In this document: in pieces, positions 33,498 to 42,432 of the stretch
Layout: each line of letters begins with the position of its first letter
How positions within the stretch are numbered: position 1 is the first letter of the stretch
Assembly: GCF_029265695.1 (NCBI RefSeq)
Contig: NZ_JAJUHW010000025.1
Coordinates: 1-42,544, forward strand
DNA: 42,544 nucleotides
Reading direction: 5' to 3'
Origin: Gracilinema caldarium
GTDB taxonomy: Bacteria; Spirochaetota; Spirochaetia; Treponematales; Breznakiellaceae
The notes under the pieces: generated by a model
The model's input: only the letters and a program-made list of their open reading frames with translations
Database searches by the model: none
What the model was told of the DNA's origin: nothing
Program-made: the position numbers and the translations under genes

Positions 33498-35615
33498 CTA
33501 AAATAAAGCAGTTTCATCATTTTCATATTGTAGCCTGTAGAGCATTGCATACAGGCTATTTTTTTTAAGTAATGTATCATGGGTTCCAGATTCTACTATT
33601 TCACCATGGGACAGGACTAATATTCTATCAGCATGTTTAATGGTAGAGAGTCGATGAGCAATAACGATAGAAGTTCGGCCGGTCAATATCTTCTGCAAAC
33701 CCTTCTGAATCAATAGTTCTGTCTCCGTATCAATAGAACTGGTGGCTTCATCAAGTACGATTACCCGCGGATTATGGGCAATAAGCCGGGCAAAACTTAT
33801 CAATTGCCGCTGACCTGAAGAAATATTTGTTGATCCCTCTGATAAACGGGTTTGGTATCCCTGGGGAAGCTTAGAAATAAATTCATGGGCATATACAGCC
33901 TTTGCAGCATCTTCTACTTCTTTATCGGAAATCGGTAATCCTAATCGTATATTGTCCGCAATGGTACCTGAAAATAAAAAAACATCCTGCAAAACCGGTA
34001 CGATTGCCTTCCGCAGGCTCGAGAGAGAATACTGTTCGATAGGAACATCGTCTAATAAGATTGTCCCTTCACCAATATCCCAAAGTCGGTTTAATACATT
34101 AGTTATGGTTGTTTTTCCTGCCCCTGTATAACCAACAATAGCGACCATCTCCCCTGGTTGCACGGTAAAGGAAATATGGCGAAGTACCGGTTCTCGGCCA
34201 TTATAGGAAAATGAAACGTTCTTAAATTCAATTTTACCTTTGCATTGGGCTGAAACAGTTAACTTACCCTTGTCAGTTATCATTTCATCTTTATCCATTA
34301 ATGCAAAGACCCGCTCAGATCCTGCCATGGCAGATTGTAGTATTGTATATTTTTCCGATATATCCTGAACGGGGAAATAGAACATCTGCACAAGATTGAT
34401 GAATGCAATTAAAGTGCCAAGGCTTAAATGAAGGCCAATTATATAGGCCCCGCCAAAAAAGAGAACCACTCCAATAGTAAGGCTCGTTAAAAAGTCAATA
34501 ATAGGCCGAAAGGTGGCATAGACATACATTTCTCCTAAATTAGCTTTGAGCAATTCAGTATTATGGGTTTTAAATTGATCTGAAACTGCCTTTTCCTTTA
34601 CAAAAAGCTGTACGATATGAACACCAGAAAGTCGCTCTGACAAAAAGGAATTGAGACGAGAGGATGCAAGACGTTGACGCCTGAATGCATCACGGGATTT
34701 ATATCGGTTAATAGCAGTTACAATTGCTACTGGAGGAAGGGTTAAAAAAGTAATCAGCGCTAGTTTGGGAGAAAGCCAAATCATAGTAATTAGAACCCCG
34801 GACATAACCGATATGTCCTTAAGGAAGGCGCTTAACACGGAAGTAAAAAACTCGTTAATTGTTTCCACATCGCCGGTAAGCCGAGTAACCATGCGACCTA
34901 CCGGGTTTCGACTTAAGAAAGCTGTAGACTGAAATATCGTTTTCTTGAATAGCTCAAGCCGGATATCCTTCATGATATTTTGAGCTATGATAGTGGTTAT
35001 AAAAGTTTGCACAAAGGTTGCAAGCAATATAAGTATAAGGATAATAAGAAAAAGGATTCCGGAGCGTATAAGAAAATTGAAATCCTGCCGTTTTACTTCA
35101 CGAATAAGTTCACTAGGATATGTTTTTAGAATTTTTTCCGGTATTGCAGAATAGGACCCGTTACTGATACTAACCTTTTGCAATTCAGCTTTTGGAGAAC
35201 CGTTAAAAACATACCAAGGTTCACTATCGATAATAGATAGTTCTCTAAGACGTTTTTCCAAAGCAGCTGGTATGACAATATCTTTCGATTTTAAAACAAA
35301 CTTTTTATTGCCAATAACAATGGTTTCCTTAAAGGATACGATATCTGAAAAAAGTTTTTTTTCCTCCTGTGAAAGTTGAGGACCTTGAGCAATAAAGAAA
35401 GTTTCATCGATTGCTATGTATTGGGAAATAATTGAGGTATCGATAATTTTTTGAACAATCACAGGAAGAGATAATTCTCCCAAGGTTGAAATGACCAGAG
35501 CAATGAAAGCAGCAAAAGCATGTAATTTGTAAGGTTTAAGATAGGAGAGGATTCTCCTTACCAGTTTGCTATCGTATTCTTTTACAATTTCTTCGGTTTC
35601 ATAATATTCAGCCAT
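33498..35615 (-). CDS. ABC exporter half-transporter, consensus-site subunit with large extracytoplasmic insert
   Basis: A 705-residue fusion of membrane and ATPase domains (type IV exporter). TM1 is about 33-56 and TM2 about 182-205; between them stands an insert of some 110 residues (65-178), where exporters normally have a short loop. The NBD begins near 465: Walker A GYTGAGKTT (~498), signature NISSGQRQ (~600, a departure from LSGGQ), Walker B VIVLDEATS with the catalytic Glu, and H-loop IAHRLST. It overlaps the upstream 589-residue half by eight bases. Together they form a heterodimeric exporter; the substrate (lipid, drug or peptide) is not evident. Confidence 0.92.
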   Translation of the reverse strand: MAEYYETEEIVKEYDSKLVRRILSYLKPYKLHAFAAFIALVISTLGELSLPVIVQKIIDTSIISQYIAIDETFFIAQGPQLSQEEKKLFSDIVSFKETIVIGNKKFVLKSKDIVIPAALEKRLRELSIIDSEPWYVFNGSPKAELQKVSISNGSYSAIPEKILKTYPSELIREVKRQDFNFLIRSGILFLIILILILLATFVQTFITTIIAQNIMKDIRLELFKKTIFQSTAFLSRNPVGRMVTRLTGDVETINEFFTSVLSAFLKDISVMSGVLITMIWLSPKLALITFLTLPPVAIVTAINRYKSRDAFRRQRLASSRLNSFLSERLSGVHIVQLFVKEKAVSDQFKTHNTELLKANLGEMYVYATFRPIIDFLTSLTIGVVLFFGGAYIIGLHLSLGTLIAFINLVQMFYFPVQDISEKYTILQSAMAGSERVFALMDKDEMITDKGKLTVSAQCKGKIEFKNVSFSYNGREPVLRHISFTVQPGEMVAIVGYTGAGKTTITNVLNRLWDIGEGTILLDDVPIEQYSLSSLRKAIVPVLQDVFLFSGTIADNIRLGLPISDKEVEDAAKAVYAHEFISKLPQGYQTRLSEGSTNISSGQRQLISFARLIAHNPRVIVLDEATSSIDTETELLIQKGLQKILTGRTSIVIAHRLSTIKHADRILVLSHGEIVESGTHDTLLKKNSLYAMLYRLQYENDETALF
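33531..33566 (+). terminator. Intrinsic terminator of the ankyrin gene, inside the opposing ABC gene
   Basis: TAGCCTGTA (33531-33539) pairs with TACAGGCTA (33550-33558), ten-base loop, then eight T. It serves plus-strand transcription, 36 bases beyond the ankyrin stop, yet lies wholly within the C-terminal codons of the minus-strand ABC gene. Confidence 0.85.
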
Positions 35616-37377
35616 GATGATGTTCTAACCTTTGCAGTTCAGCCATCTCCGCGAAATATCCTCCCGTTTTTATTAAATGGGAAGGAGTTCCTGCTTCGAG
35701 TATCTTTCCTTGATCGAGTATTACAATAAAGTCAGCTTTTTTAAGTGTAGAAACTCGGTGAGAAACGATTATCGTTGTTTTTCCCTTACGATTTTTTAGA
35801 ATTTCATTTAAAATGTGCTGTTCTGTCTCGGTATCTACCGCTGAGAATGCATCATCAAGAACTAAAATATCTGGATTTTTTATGATAGCCCGTGCAATAG
35901 ATAACCTTTGTTTTTGTCCGCCAGAAAGTGTAAGGCCTCTCTCTCCAACAATTGTATCCAATCCATCTTTAAAATCCCGCAGATCCCGGGTTAGTCCAGT
36001 TAATGCTACAGTTTCCATTATAAGGTTTTCAGAGGCATATTCATTGCTAAAAATAATGTTATTTTTTATTGAATCCGAAAATAGAAACGGGTCCTGCGGT
36101 ACCATTCCAAAACGCTGTCGTAAGGATACCAAGTCCCAATCTTTAACATCCACATTATCAAGAAACACAGTTCCATCATCAGGATCGATAAGCCGGCAAA
36201 GAGCTTTGCAAAGGGTTGATTTCCCAGAACCGGTCCTACCCATGATTCCCATAACAGATCTAGAAGGAATATCTAAAGTAATATTGTGAAGAGCTGATGT
36301 TCCATCGGGATATATAAATGAAAGGTTTTTTATCTTGATATAACCTGAGTTACCAGCAATAGGTCCTTTTGTTAATTCTCTTGACCTAATGGTTGGTGGA
36401 GCAGCAAAAATCTCATTGATTCTTCCAAGGCTTGCAGCACCCCGCTGTATCATATTTATTAAGAATCCCATGCCAAGCATCGGCCAGATAAGCATCTGGA
36501 GATAGCTGAACATAGCAACCAAGGTGCCTGCAGAAAGCTTTCCTTCAATAACCTTTCCGCCACCTATAACAAGCAATATAAGCGTGGTTAAGCCTGAAAG
36601 AAAAGAAATCATGGGGAAAAAAAAGCCATATACTTTTACAAGCGATACATTATCATTTTTATAATCATTATTATTTTTTGCAAAAAGGTTAACAAAATAT
36701 TCTTCTTTTACAAAGGATTTAATTACCCTCATACCAGCAAAGGTTTCTTGAACCGTTTCGCTCATGGATGAATATGATTCCTGAACCTTTTTAAAGCGCC
36801 CTCCTATCATATTGCCAAAACCCACAATAAGCAGCGTAATTACGGGAAGCGGAATAATGGCAAACAATGCGGTATCTCGATCTTGTATCAGCATAATGAT
36901 AATAATCGCAATAGCCATTACGGTACTATCAAAAAATGCAACAAAACCTATACCAAGAGCATTCCGAACCGCATTAAGATCATTGATGGCACGGGCTAAG
37001 AGGTCTCCAATTTTATTTTTCTGGTAAAAATCATAGGATAGTTCCATAAGATGGTTAAACAGACTTTGCCGTATTTCTGTCTCTATTCTACGGGAAGCAC
37101 CGTTAATAAAATATCTCCAGAGAAAGCGGCCCACACTAATAATTGCCGACAAAGCAAGCATCCCAAGACATAAAAGACCTAAGGACCTCAAAGTCGCTTG
37201 TTGATTAGAAAGCGAATCTATTGCAGATTTAATAAAAAGCGGTATGAGAATTTGGCCCAGGTCGACAATAATGAGACAGAATAAACCGGCTATATAGTTT
37301 GGAATAGAGGGGGCTAAATATGGCCAAAGAGTTTTAAATTCCCGTAAAGAATAGTTTTTTTGATTTTCATCAGCCAT
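35608..37377 (-). CDS. ABC exporter half-transporter, degenerate-site subunit
   Basis: A 589-residue exporter half with six membrane segments (first about 20-45) and an NBD from about 345. Walker A is GRTGSGKST (~386), signature LSGGQKQRL, but Walker B reads ILVLDDAFS, with Asp in place of the catalytic Glu; H-loop VSHRVST is kept. The pairing of this Asp with the SSGQ of the partner gives one degenerate and one consensus ATP site, as in TM287/288, TmrAB or LmrCD. The gene ends in three histidine codons that overlap the partner start. Three bases separate it from the upstream unknown gene. Confidence 0.92.
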   Translation of the reverse strand: MADENQKNYSLREFKTLWPYLAPSIPNYIAGLFCLIIVDLGQILIPLFIKSAIDSLSNQQATLRSLGLLCLGMLALSAIISVGRFLWRYFINGASRRIETEIRQSLFNHLMELSYDFYQKNKIGDLLARAINDLNAVRNALGIGFVAFFDSTVMAIAIIIIMLIQDRDTALFAIIPLPVITLLIVGFGNMIGGRFKKVQESYSSMSETVQETFAGMRVIKSFVKEEYFVNLFAKNNNDYKNDNVSLVKVYGFFFPMISFLSGLTTLILLVIGGGKVIEGKLSAGTLVAMFSYLQMLIWPMLGMGFLINMIQRGAASLGRINEIFAAPPTIRSRELTKGPIAGNSGYIKIKNLSFIYPDGTSALHNITLDIPSRSVMGIMGRTGSGKSTLCKALCRLIDPDDGTVFLDNVDVKDWDLVSLRQRFGMVPQDPFLFSDSIKNNIIFSNEYASENLIMETVALTGLTRDLRDFKDGLDTIVGERGLTLSGGQKQRLSIARAIIKNPDILVLDDAFSAVDTETEQHILNEILKNRKGKTTIIVSHRVSTLKKADFIVILDQGKILEAGTPSHLIKTGGYFAEMAELQRLEHHHG

Positions 37378-37380
37378 GAA

Positions 37381-38196
37381 TTACTTCTTTTGAGAAAATG
37401 GATCATCCTTTTTTTTCTGGTCCGCTTCAAGTTTTGCAGCCCAGATATCTTGTTTTTTCTTTACCGTCTCTGCATCATCCCGTTCACCAAGCAAGACATG
37501 GATTCGGCGTAAAGCCCCCAAAAAATTGATGGCCTGTTTAAAGTCATCGATCCGGTTGGTAGACAGTTCATATTTTTCCCGGTACCGATCTGCGGCCTGC
37601 ATTAATAGACGCTTTATAGTGCGCATATGGTACACGCTGACTTCATAATCAGGCGAACGGGGATCAAAGTTTGCAACCGCATTTTTCAAATCGAAAATAT
37701 TCTTTGCAACCGTTGCAAATCGGCCTTCAAGCTCTACAAAAGCCCATTTCCATTTAGTGTTATCGCCATATGCATCTTCCACCATTTGAATTGCAAGCCC
37801 CAATTTCCGTATCAGGGCATACCGTCGTTCTGCGTTAAGGCCTTCTAGATCTTTGAGTTTTTCTGCATAATCAGAATAGGGAACATCAATATAATTGCTG
37901 ACCACTTCTTCCAGATATATAATTACCTTATATAAGGCTTTTCGTGCTTCGTTGAGATGTTCTTCATTTTTAACTCCAAGTACAGCCTGTGAAATACCAT
38001 TCATAACAAGATAATAAGAGGCAAGATTGAGCATTTCATCGGCCAAAGTAAGCCTTTTATAAGCTGCCCCATTGGGGTCTTTCTGCATTAAAGAAAGAAT
38101 ACTTCGTTCTCTTGCTAATATAGCTTCAGTAGCTTCTTTATACGGTTTAATGCGCTCATAATACTGGTGTTTTTCTTCCTGGGAGATCTTTGCCAT
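37381..38196 (-). CDS. Conserved-looking helical protein of unknown function
   Basis: Not recognised. The 271-residue product has no signal peptide, membrane segment or cysteine and is almost wholly helical and charged, ending in a lysine-rich tail (EADQKKKDDPFSQKK). GGGGAGG lies five bases before the ATG, the strongest ribosome site in this operon, and the ATG shares one base with the recN stop. It sits between recN and the ABC pair. A structural or scaffold role is possible; no catalytic motif can be seen. Confidence 0.75.
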   Translation of the reverse strand: MAKISQEEKHQYYERIKPYKEATEAILARERSILSLMQKDPNGAAYKRLTLADEMLNLASYYLVMNGISQAVLGVKNEEHLNEARKALYKVIIYLEEVVSNYIDVPYSDYAEKLKDLEGLNAERRYALIRKLGLAIQMVEDAYGDNTKWKWAFVELEGRFATVAKNIFDLKNAVANFDPRSPDYEVSVYHMRTIKRLLMQAADRYREKYELSTNRIDDFKQAINFLGALRRIHVLLGERDDAETVKKKQDIWAAKLEADQKKKDDPFSQKK

Positions 38197-39911
38197 TAAT
38201 TCCTCCCCTGGCTATTGCTTGCCAGTTGACTATATTTCGCCAGTAACTCGTCCGCATGGGCCAGTGCGGCATTGGCTGCCGCATCTCCAGCCAACATACG
38301 GGCTATTTCTTCTCTTCTTTCTTCTTTGCTAAGGATTCTTAAGGTGGTGACAGTTCTTTCGCCTTCTACCTTTTTTTCAACCTTGAGATGGTTATGGGCT
38401 CGAACTGCTATAGTTGCAAGATGGGTAATACAAAATATTTGTTTATTCTTACCTACCTGCGATAGGTGTTCACCCACAGAAAGGGCTACTTCTCCGCCGA
38501 TTCCCGTATCAATTTCATCAAAAACAAGGGTTTCCACAGTATCAGTATTGGCTAAAACGGTTTTTATTGCAAGCATAACCCGTGAAAGTTCACCGCCGCT
38601 TGCAATTTTAGATAGTTCCTTTACCGGTTCCCCGAGATTAGCGGATATTAAAAATTCCACATCATCCGCCCCGTAGGGCCCAATAATTTTCGCGTTGCCA
38701 TTCATACCCTTCGGTTGAACCTGAATAACAAACTGTGCTTTTGGCATCCCGAGGGTACTTAAAATCTTTGTAATTCGTTCTGCAAGAATAGTTGCAGCCT
38801 TTTGGCGCTGCAGAGACAGGTCGGCTGCCTTTCGAGTAATTTCTTGCTCTAATGCCGTAATGGCCTCTTTAAGGGCTGCCCGATCTTCATCTAACTTTGA
38901 AAGCTTTTCAAGTTCATTAATTGCCTGCTCTTTATAAGAGAGCACATCAGCTTCTGTGGCCCCATATTTTTTCCTGAGCTTAAACATAAGCGCGAGCCGT
39001 TCTTCTATGCTTTCAAGTCGATTTTCATCAAACCTTAATGAATTCCTGTAATTGTCTAACTGGTCTGCGGTATCTTCTAGCTCGTAATAAAGGTCGGAAA
39101 ATCTTTGAGAAAGAGATGATAAGGAACTGTCTATAGCCGCAGCTGCCTCGAGTGAGGTTTTGGCCTTCCTTAAAAGCGGGATAGCAGATAGATCAGAATG
39201 GGACAATAAATCCGCGGCACCGTTAATATGGGAAGACAGTTTTTCATATTCTGCAAGCTTTTTTGCTTCCAATTCTAATTCTTCAGTTTCGCCCGGTTTT
39301 GGATTTACCTTAGAAATTTCTTCTATAGCAAAAGATAGAAGCTCCTGTTTTTCTTTTCGCTGTTTTTCTGTTTCTATAGACTTTTCAAGCTCCTTTCGTT
39401 TTTCGGACAATTCCATAAAAACGCCGGTAAAAGCCTGAACTTGGTCTTCGATGCCTGCAAAACGATCCAGATAACGACGGTGATTTTCTTTTTTTAATAA
39501 AGATTGATGTTCATGCTGCCCGTGTATATCAAAAAGAAAGGATGTAAATTCCTGTAAATCCGCCCTTGTAACCGGAACATCCTGGATATAGATAGATCCC
39601 CTACCATTTTTCTTAATATTTCTTCGTATAATAATGCGCCCTTCATCGGGGGTAATTTCTTTTTCTGTAAGCCAAGCAGCCACATCGTCATTTTTAGAAT
39701 TTATAGAAACGATTCCTGAAACACTAGCTTCCTCACAGCCTGTACGAATAACTTCTATATCTGCCTTATCGCCGAGGAGAAAACTAAGGGCCCCCACAAT
39801 AATTGACTTACCAGCGCCGGTCTCACCTGTGATGATGTTAAGACCATCGTCAAAATGTACAGAAAGCCTGTCAATTAACGCATAATCCTTGATCACTAGT
39901 TCATCAAGCAT
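38196..39911 (-). CDS. recN: DNA repair protein RecN
   Basis: RecN is an SMC-like ATPase that acts early in double-strand break repair. The 571-residue length is normal. Seen: N-terminal LVIDYALIDRL-type start (LVIKDYALIDRLSVHFDDGL) with Walker A GETGAGKSI (~31-38), the FDIHGQHEHQSLL motif, a long coiled coil (about 160-360), and the C-terminal ATPase half with signature LSKIASGGELSRVMLAI and Walker B TLVFDEIDTGIGG. It overlaps nadK by eight bases and the downstream unknown by one. No SOS box is apparent, as the gene lies inside an operon. Confidence 0.96.
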   Translation of the reverse strand: MLDELVIKDYALIDRLSVHFDDGLNIITGETGAGKSIIVGALSFLLGDKADIEVIRTGCEEASVSGIVSINSKNDDVAAWLTEKEITPDEGRIIIRRNIKKNGRGSIYIQDVPVTRADLQEFTSFLFDIHGQHEHQSLLKKENHRRYLDRFAGIEDQVQAFTGVFMELSEKRKELEKSIETEKQRKEKQELLSFAIEEISKVNPKPGETEELELEAKKLAEYEKLSSHINGAADLLSHSDLSAIPLLRKAKTSLEAAAAIDSSLSSLSQRFSDLYYELEDTADQLDNYRNSLRFDENRLESIEERLALMFKLRKKYGATEADVLSYKEQAINELEKLSKLDEDRAALKEAITALEQEITRKAADLSLQRQKAATILAERITKILSTLGMPKAQFVIQVQPKGMNGNAKIIGPYGADDVEFLISANLGEPVKELSKIASGGELSRVMLAIKTVLANTDTVETLVFDEIDTGIGGEVALSVGEHLSQVGKNKQIFCITHLATIAVRAHNHLKVEKKVEGERTVTTLRILSKEERREEIARMLAGDAAANAALAHADELLAKYSQLASNSQGRN

Positions 39912-40749
39912 CGGGGCCCCCTGACCAATTCAATTTTGTCCGTAAAACCTTATAAAAAACCTTTCTGTCGGAAGCAATTATTTTGGCTTGAAATGGAGCC
40001 TTTTGCAAGATCAGTCGGTCTCCTTCGGACAATTGTATTACTTCCTGTCCATCTACGGTAAGCAGAACGTTGCTTCGTTGTCCAGATTCTACATCAACAA
40101 CGATTCGTTCATGGGCAGGAATAACCATAGGGCGATTAGACAATGTAAAAGGGCAGATTGGATTGATTATGAATGCTTCCAATTCTGGATCGAGTATAGG
40201 GCCTCCTGCGGCCACAGAATAGGCAGTTGAGCCCGTTGGTGTTGCAATGATAAGACCGTCTGCACGGAAGGGGCCCAAGTCTGTGGTATCTGTACTAACA
40301 TCAAGCCGTATGATTTTTGCAATACCTGAAGCAGAAACGACCGCATCATTTAAGCAATATCTGGTATCCTGCAGCACTCCCCCGCGCCATAGTTCGACTT
40401 TTAGCATTAAGCGTCGGGAAACTGGTATAAGGCCATCCATCCACTGTTGGAAGACCTGTTCCCATTGCTCAGGATGCACAGCAGCAATAAAACCAAGGGT
40501 CCCAATATTAATAGGAAATACGGGTATAGAAAAAGGAGCCATACAGCGGCTTGCATAGAGAACGGTTCCATCACCACCAAGGGTAAAGGCAATGTCATAA
40601 GCACCCTGAGGAGATAGTTCTGGTTTACCTTCGAATGGGCAGAGGAATACCGTATGACCCTGAGATTCAAGGGTTGATTTTATAGAATGCATCAGAGCGG
40701 AAGCATTTTCTTTATGAAGGTTAACAATCAGTATTATACGTGCACCCAT
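39904..40749 (-). CDS. nadK: NAD kinase
   Basis: Phosphorylates NAD to NADP with ATP (or polyphosphate). From the ATG at 40749, chosen because AGGAAG precedes it, the protein has 281 residues; a TTG at 40782, directly after the upstream stop, would add 11 but lacks a ribosome site. The signature GGDGTVLYASR is present, as are the NE/D-type segment CLNDAVVSASG, and the conserved GSTAYSVAAGGPIL. It lies between the DegT-like gene and recN; the nadK-recN pair is common in bacteria. Confidence 0.95.
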   Translation of the reverse strand: MGARIILIVNLHKENASALMHSIKSTLESQGHTVFLCPFEGKPELSPQGAYDIAFTLGGDGTVLYASRCMAPFSIPVFPINIGTLGFIAAVHPEQWEQVFQQWMDGLIPVSRRLMLKVELWRGGVLQDTRYCLNDAVVSASGIAKIIRLDVSTDTTDLGPFRADGLIIATPTGSTAYSVAAGGPILDPELEAFIINPICPFTLSNRPMVIPAHERIVVDVESGQRSNVLLTVDGQEVIQLSEGDRLILQKAPFQAKIIASDRKVFYKVLRTKLNWSGGPDA

Positions 40750-40782
40750 AGCTTCCTGACCCTTATTTTCGCTATTATTCAA

Positions 40783-41814
40783 CTATGGCAAAGTTGCAAG
40801 AACCTTTGCAATTTTTTCAATCTGTTTGCCCGAAAGGCGTGGATAAAATGGGAATAGTACTGTTCGTAACGATAATGAATAGGCAATCGGAAACATATTT
40901 TGTATTTCTGTCATTTTAGTAATGATTGTATTAGTAAAAGCATTTTCTACTGCCACTTCTTTTTTATTTGCATAGGCCACCACATCCTTTAAGCCTGTTT
41001 GCAGAACAAGAGGGAACGCATAATTGTTATATTCAGCTATATCCATCTGAATAAATCGTTTATGCCTCGTCCGCAATGCGGACTGTAAAAATATTTGAGC
41101 TATTTCTTTTCTTTTTTCAAAGTTTTTTTCATGTTCCTTAAACTGGACAATTCCCATTGCAGCATTCATATCGGGGAGCTGGTATTCTGGTGGCAGTTCC
41201 ATACTCTGCCTAAGGACCGATGCCTCTCTTCTATTAACTGCATAAAGAATGGCTCCACCACCGGCGGTAAGAACGTCCCGGGATTCGAGGCCTAACAAAC
41301 AGAGGGTACCGAAAGTTCCTACCTTAAACTCTCCCACATTGGTTCCGTAACTGCGGGAAATGTCTTCTATAATAGGAATACCAAATTCAAGGAACTCTTC
41401 AGTATGAGGCACATATCCTAACGTATGATGGTTTATAATACAACGGACAGGAACCTCAGCTCTTTTTAAAGCTTCTGTAATGGTTTCCTTTGTCATATTA
41501 CCTGAATGCTCATCCACATCTGCAAAAATGGGAGTTAACGAAAGATCTTTGAGTACCTGTAGATAGTACAAAGGTGACAGGGCGGATATAAGAATACCAT
41601 CATTCACCGGTATATTAAGTGCTTTTAAGGCAAAAAAAAGAGCTAATGCAGGACTTCTGAAACTGATACCATAATCAAATTGAATATATTCTTTTGCAAC
41701 CGTAAGTAGTTTATCAGTAAAATCACCAGGGCCTAGCGCATCATCAACCAGGGCTGACAAAACGGCATCCATTTCTTTTCGGCGTATAGTAGGTGAGAAA
41801 ACTTCTATTTTCAT
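40783..41814 (-). CDS. DegT/DnrJ/EryC1-family protein lacking the PLP lysine
   Basis: A 343-residue fold-type I protein of the sugar aminotransferase family. Matching features: PLP phosphate/ring region with SFRSPALALFFALKAL (51-66), the ring-nitrogen aspartate in IIEDISRSYG (Asp151), and the loop ESRDVLTAGGGAIL where the family has TKN(x)TTGEGGA. By that alignment the Schiff-base lysine is replaced by Arg179, and no other lysine is near. It cannot be an ordinary transaminase; it may be a dehydratase-like variant, a PLP-independent protein or a regulator. GAGG precedes the ATG. It follows cheW by 21 bases. No sugar biosynthesis genes are near. Confidence 0.8.
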   Translation of the reverse strand: MKIEVFSPTIRRKEMDAVLSALVDDALGPGDFTDKLLTVAKEYIQFDYGISFRSPALALFFALKALNIPVNDGILISALSPLYYLQVLKDLSLTPIFADVDEHSGNMTKETITEALKRAEVPVRCIINHHTLGYVPHTEEFLEFGIPIIEDISRSYGTNVGEFKVGTFGTLCLLGLESRDVLTAGGGAILYAVNRREASVLRQSMELPPEYQLPDMNAAMGIVQFKEHEKNFEKRKEIAQIFLQSALRTRHKRFIQMDIAEYNNYAFPLVLQTGLKDVVAYANKKEVAVENAFTNTIITKMTEIQNMFPIAYSLSLRTVLFPFYPRLSGKQIEKIAKVLATLP

Positions 41815-41835
41815 CTGTAATCCTCGTTTTAGTAA

Positions 41836-42315
41836 TTAATGCCGTAATTCGTTAATTTTTTGTAATTCTTTCGGATTGAATAATCTCCGTATATCTAGAA
41901 TGATAAGATATCCTTCTTCGTTTTGAATTACACCCTGTATATATTCTGCACCTATACCGCTTAGCATTTGTGGAGGAGCCTGAATTTGTTCATTTTCTAT
42001 AGTTACAACCCGTGCTATTTTATCGATGACCACACCCAATTTCATTCCATCTAGGTCTATAATAATAAATCCTGATAATAACTCTTCATCTTCGCCAACC
42101 ACAGCCTTTTTAATATGGAATCGCTTATGTAAATTGATGATGGGAATTATCTCACCGCGTAAATTAATTATACCTTCTACATATGATGGCGCGTTAGGTA
42201 TAGGCCGAATATCTTGGACCCGAACAATTTCTTTAACATCCATTATGTCAATGCCATAGTGTTCTTCGCCGAGTTGAAATGTTACCAGTTGGTATTGATA
42301 TTCCCTTTCAGTCAT
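41836..42315 (-). CDS. cheW: Chemotaxis adaptor protein CheW
   Basis: CheW couples chemoreceptors to the kinase CheA. The 159-residue protein shows the standard fold: QLVTFQLGEEHYGIDIMDVK, PNAPSYVEGIINLRGEIIPI, ending VIQNEEGYLIILDIRRLF. The arginine of NLRG, needed for receptor contact, is kept. AAGGAAA stands ahead of the ATG. It is the first gene of a long operon otherwise unrelated to chemotaxis; the cheA and receptor genes are elsewhere. Confidence 0.96.
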   Translation of the reverse strand: MTEREYQYQLVTFQLGEEHYGIDIMDVKEIVRVQDIRPIPNAPSYVEGIINLRGEIIPIINLHKRFHIKKAVVGEDEELLSGFIIIDLDGMKLGVVIDKIARVVTIENEQIQAPPQMLSGIGAEYIQGVIQNEEGYLIILDIRRLFNPKELQKINELRH

Positions 42316-42357
42316 GTAAATTTCCTTTCAGGCCTCATCTTGCCTTTGTCTTATTCT

Positions 42358-42386
42358 ACTTTACTATTGAAATCGCATTTCTTCAA
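42358..42386 (-). promoter_or_regulatory. Promoter of the cheW-to-ABC operon
   Basis: Minus-strand TTGAAG (42386-42381), 17-base spacer, TAAAGT (42363-42358). The leader to cheW would be about 37 bases. A TAGAAT at 42358-42353 is a weaker alternative -10. Confidence 0.5.
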
Positions 42387-42417
42387 GAGTTATCTTTTTG
42401 AGAAGGGCAGCTGGAAT

Positions 42418-42426
42418 AAAAAAAAA

Positions 42427-42432
<6 letters not shown>
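42418..42432 (-). terminator. Terminator at the 3' end of the rRNA operon
   Basis: Nine T on the minus strand (42426-42418) follow directly after the closing helix of 5S rRNA (CCAGGC), which itself may act as the terminator stem. No separate hairpin is seen. Confidence 0.5.
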
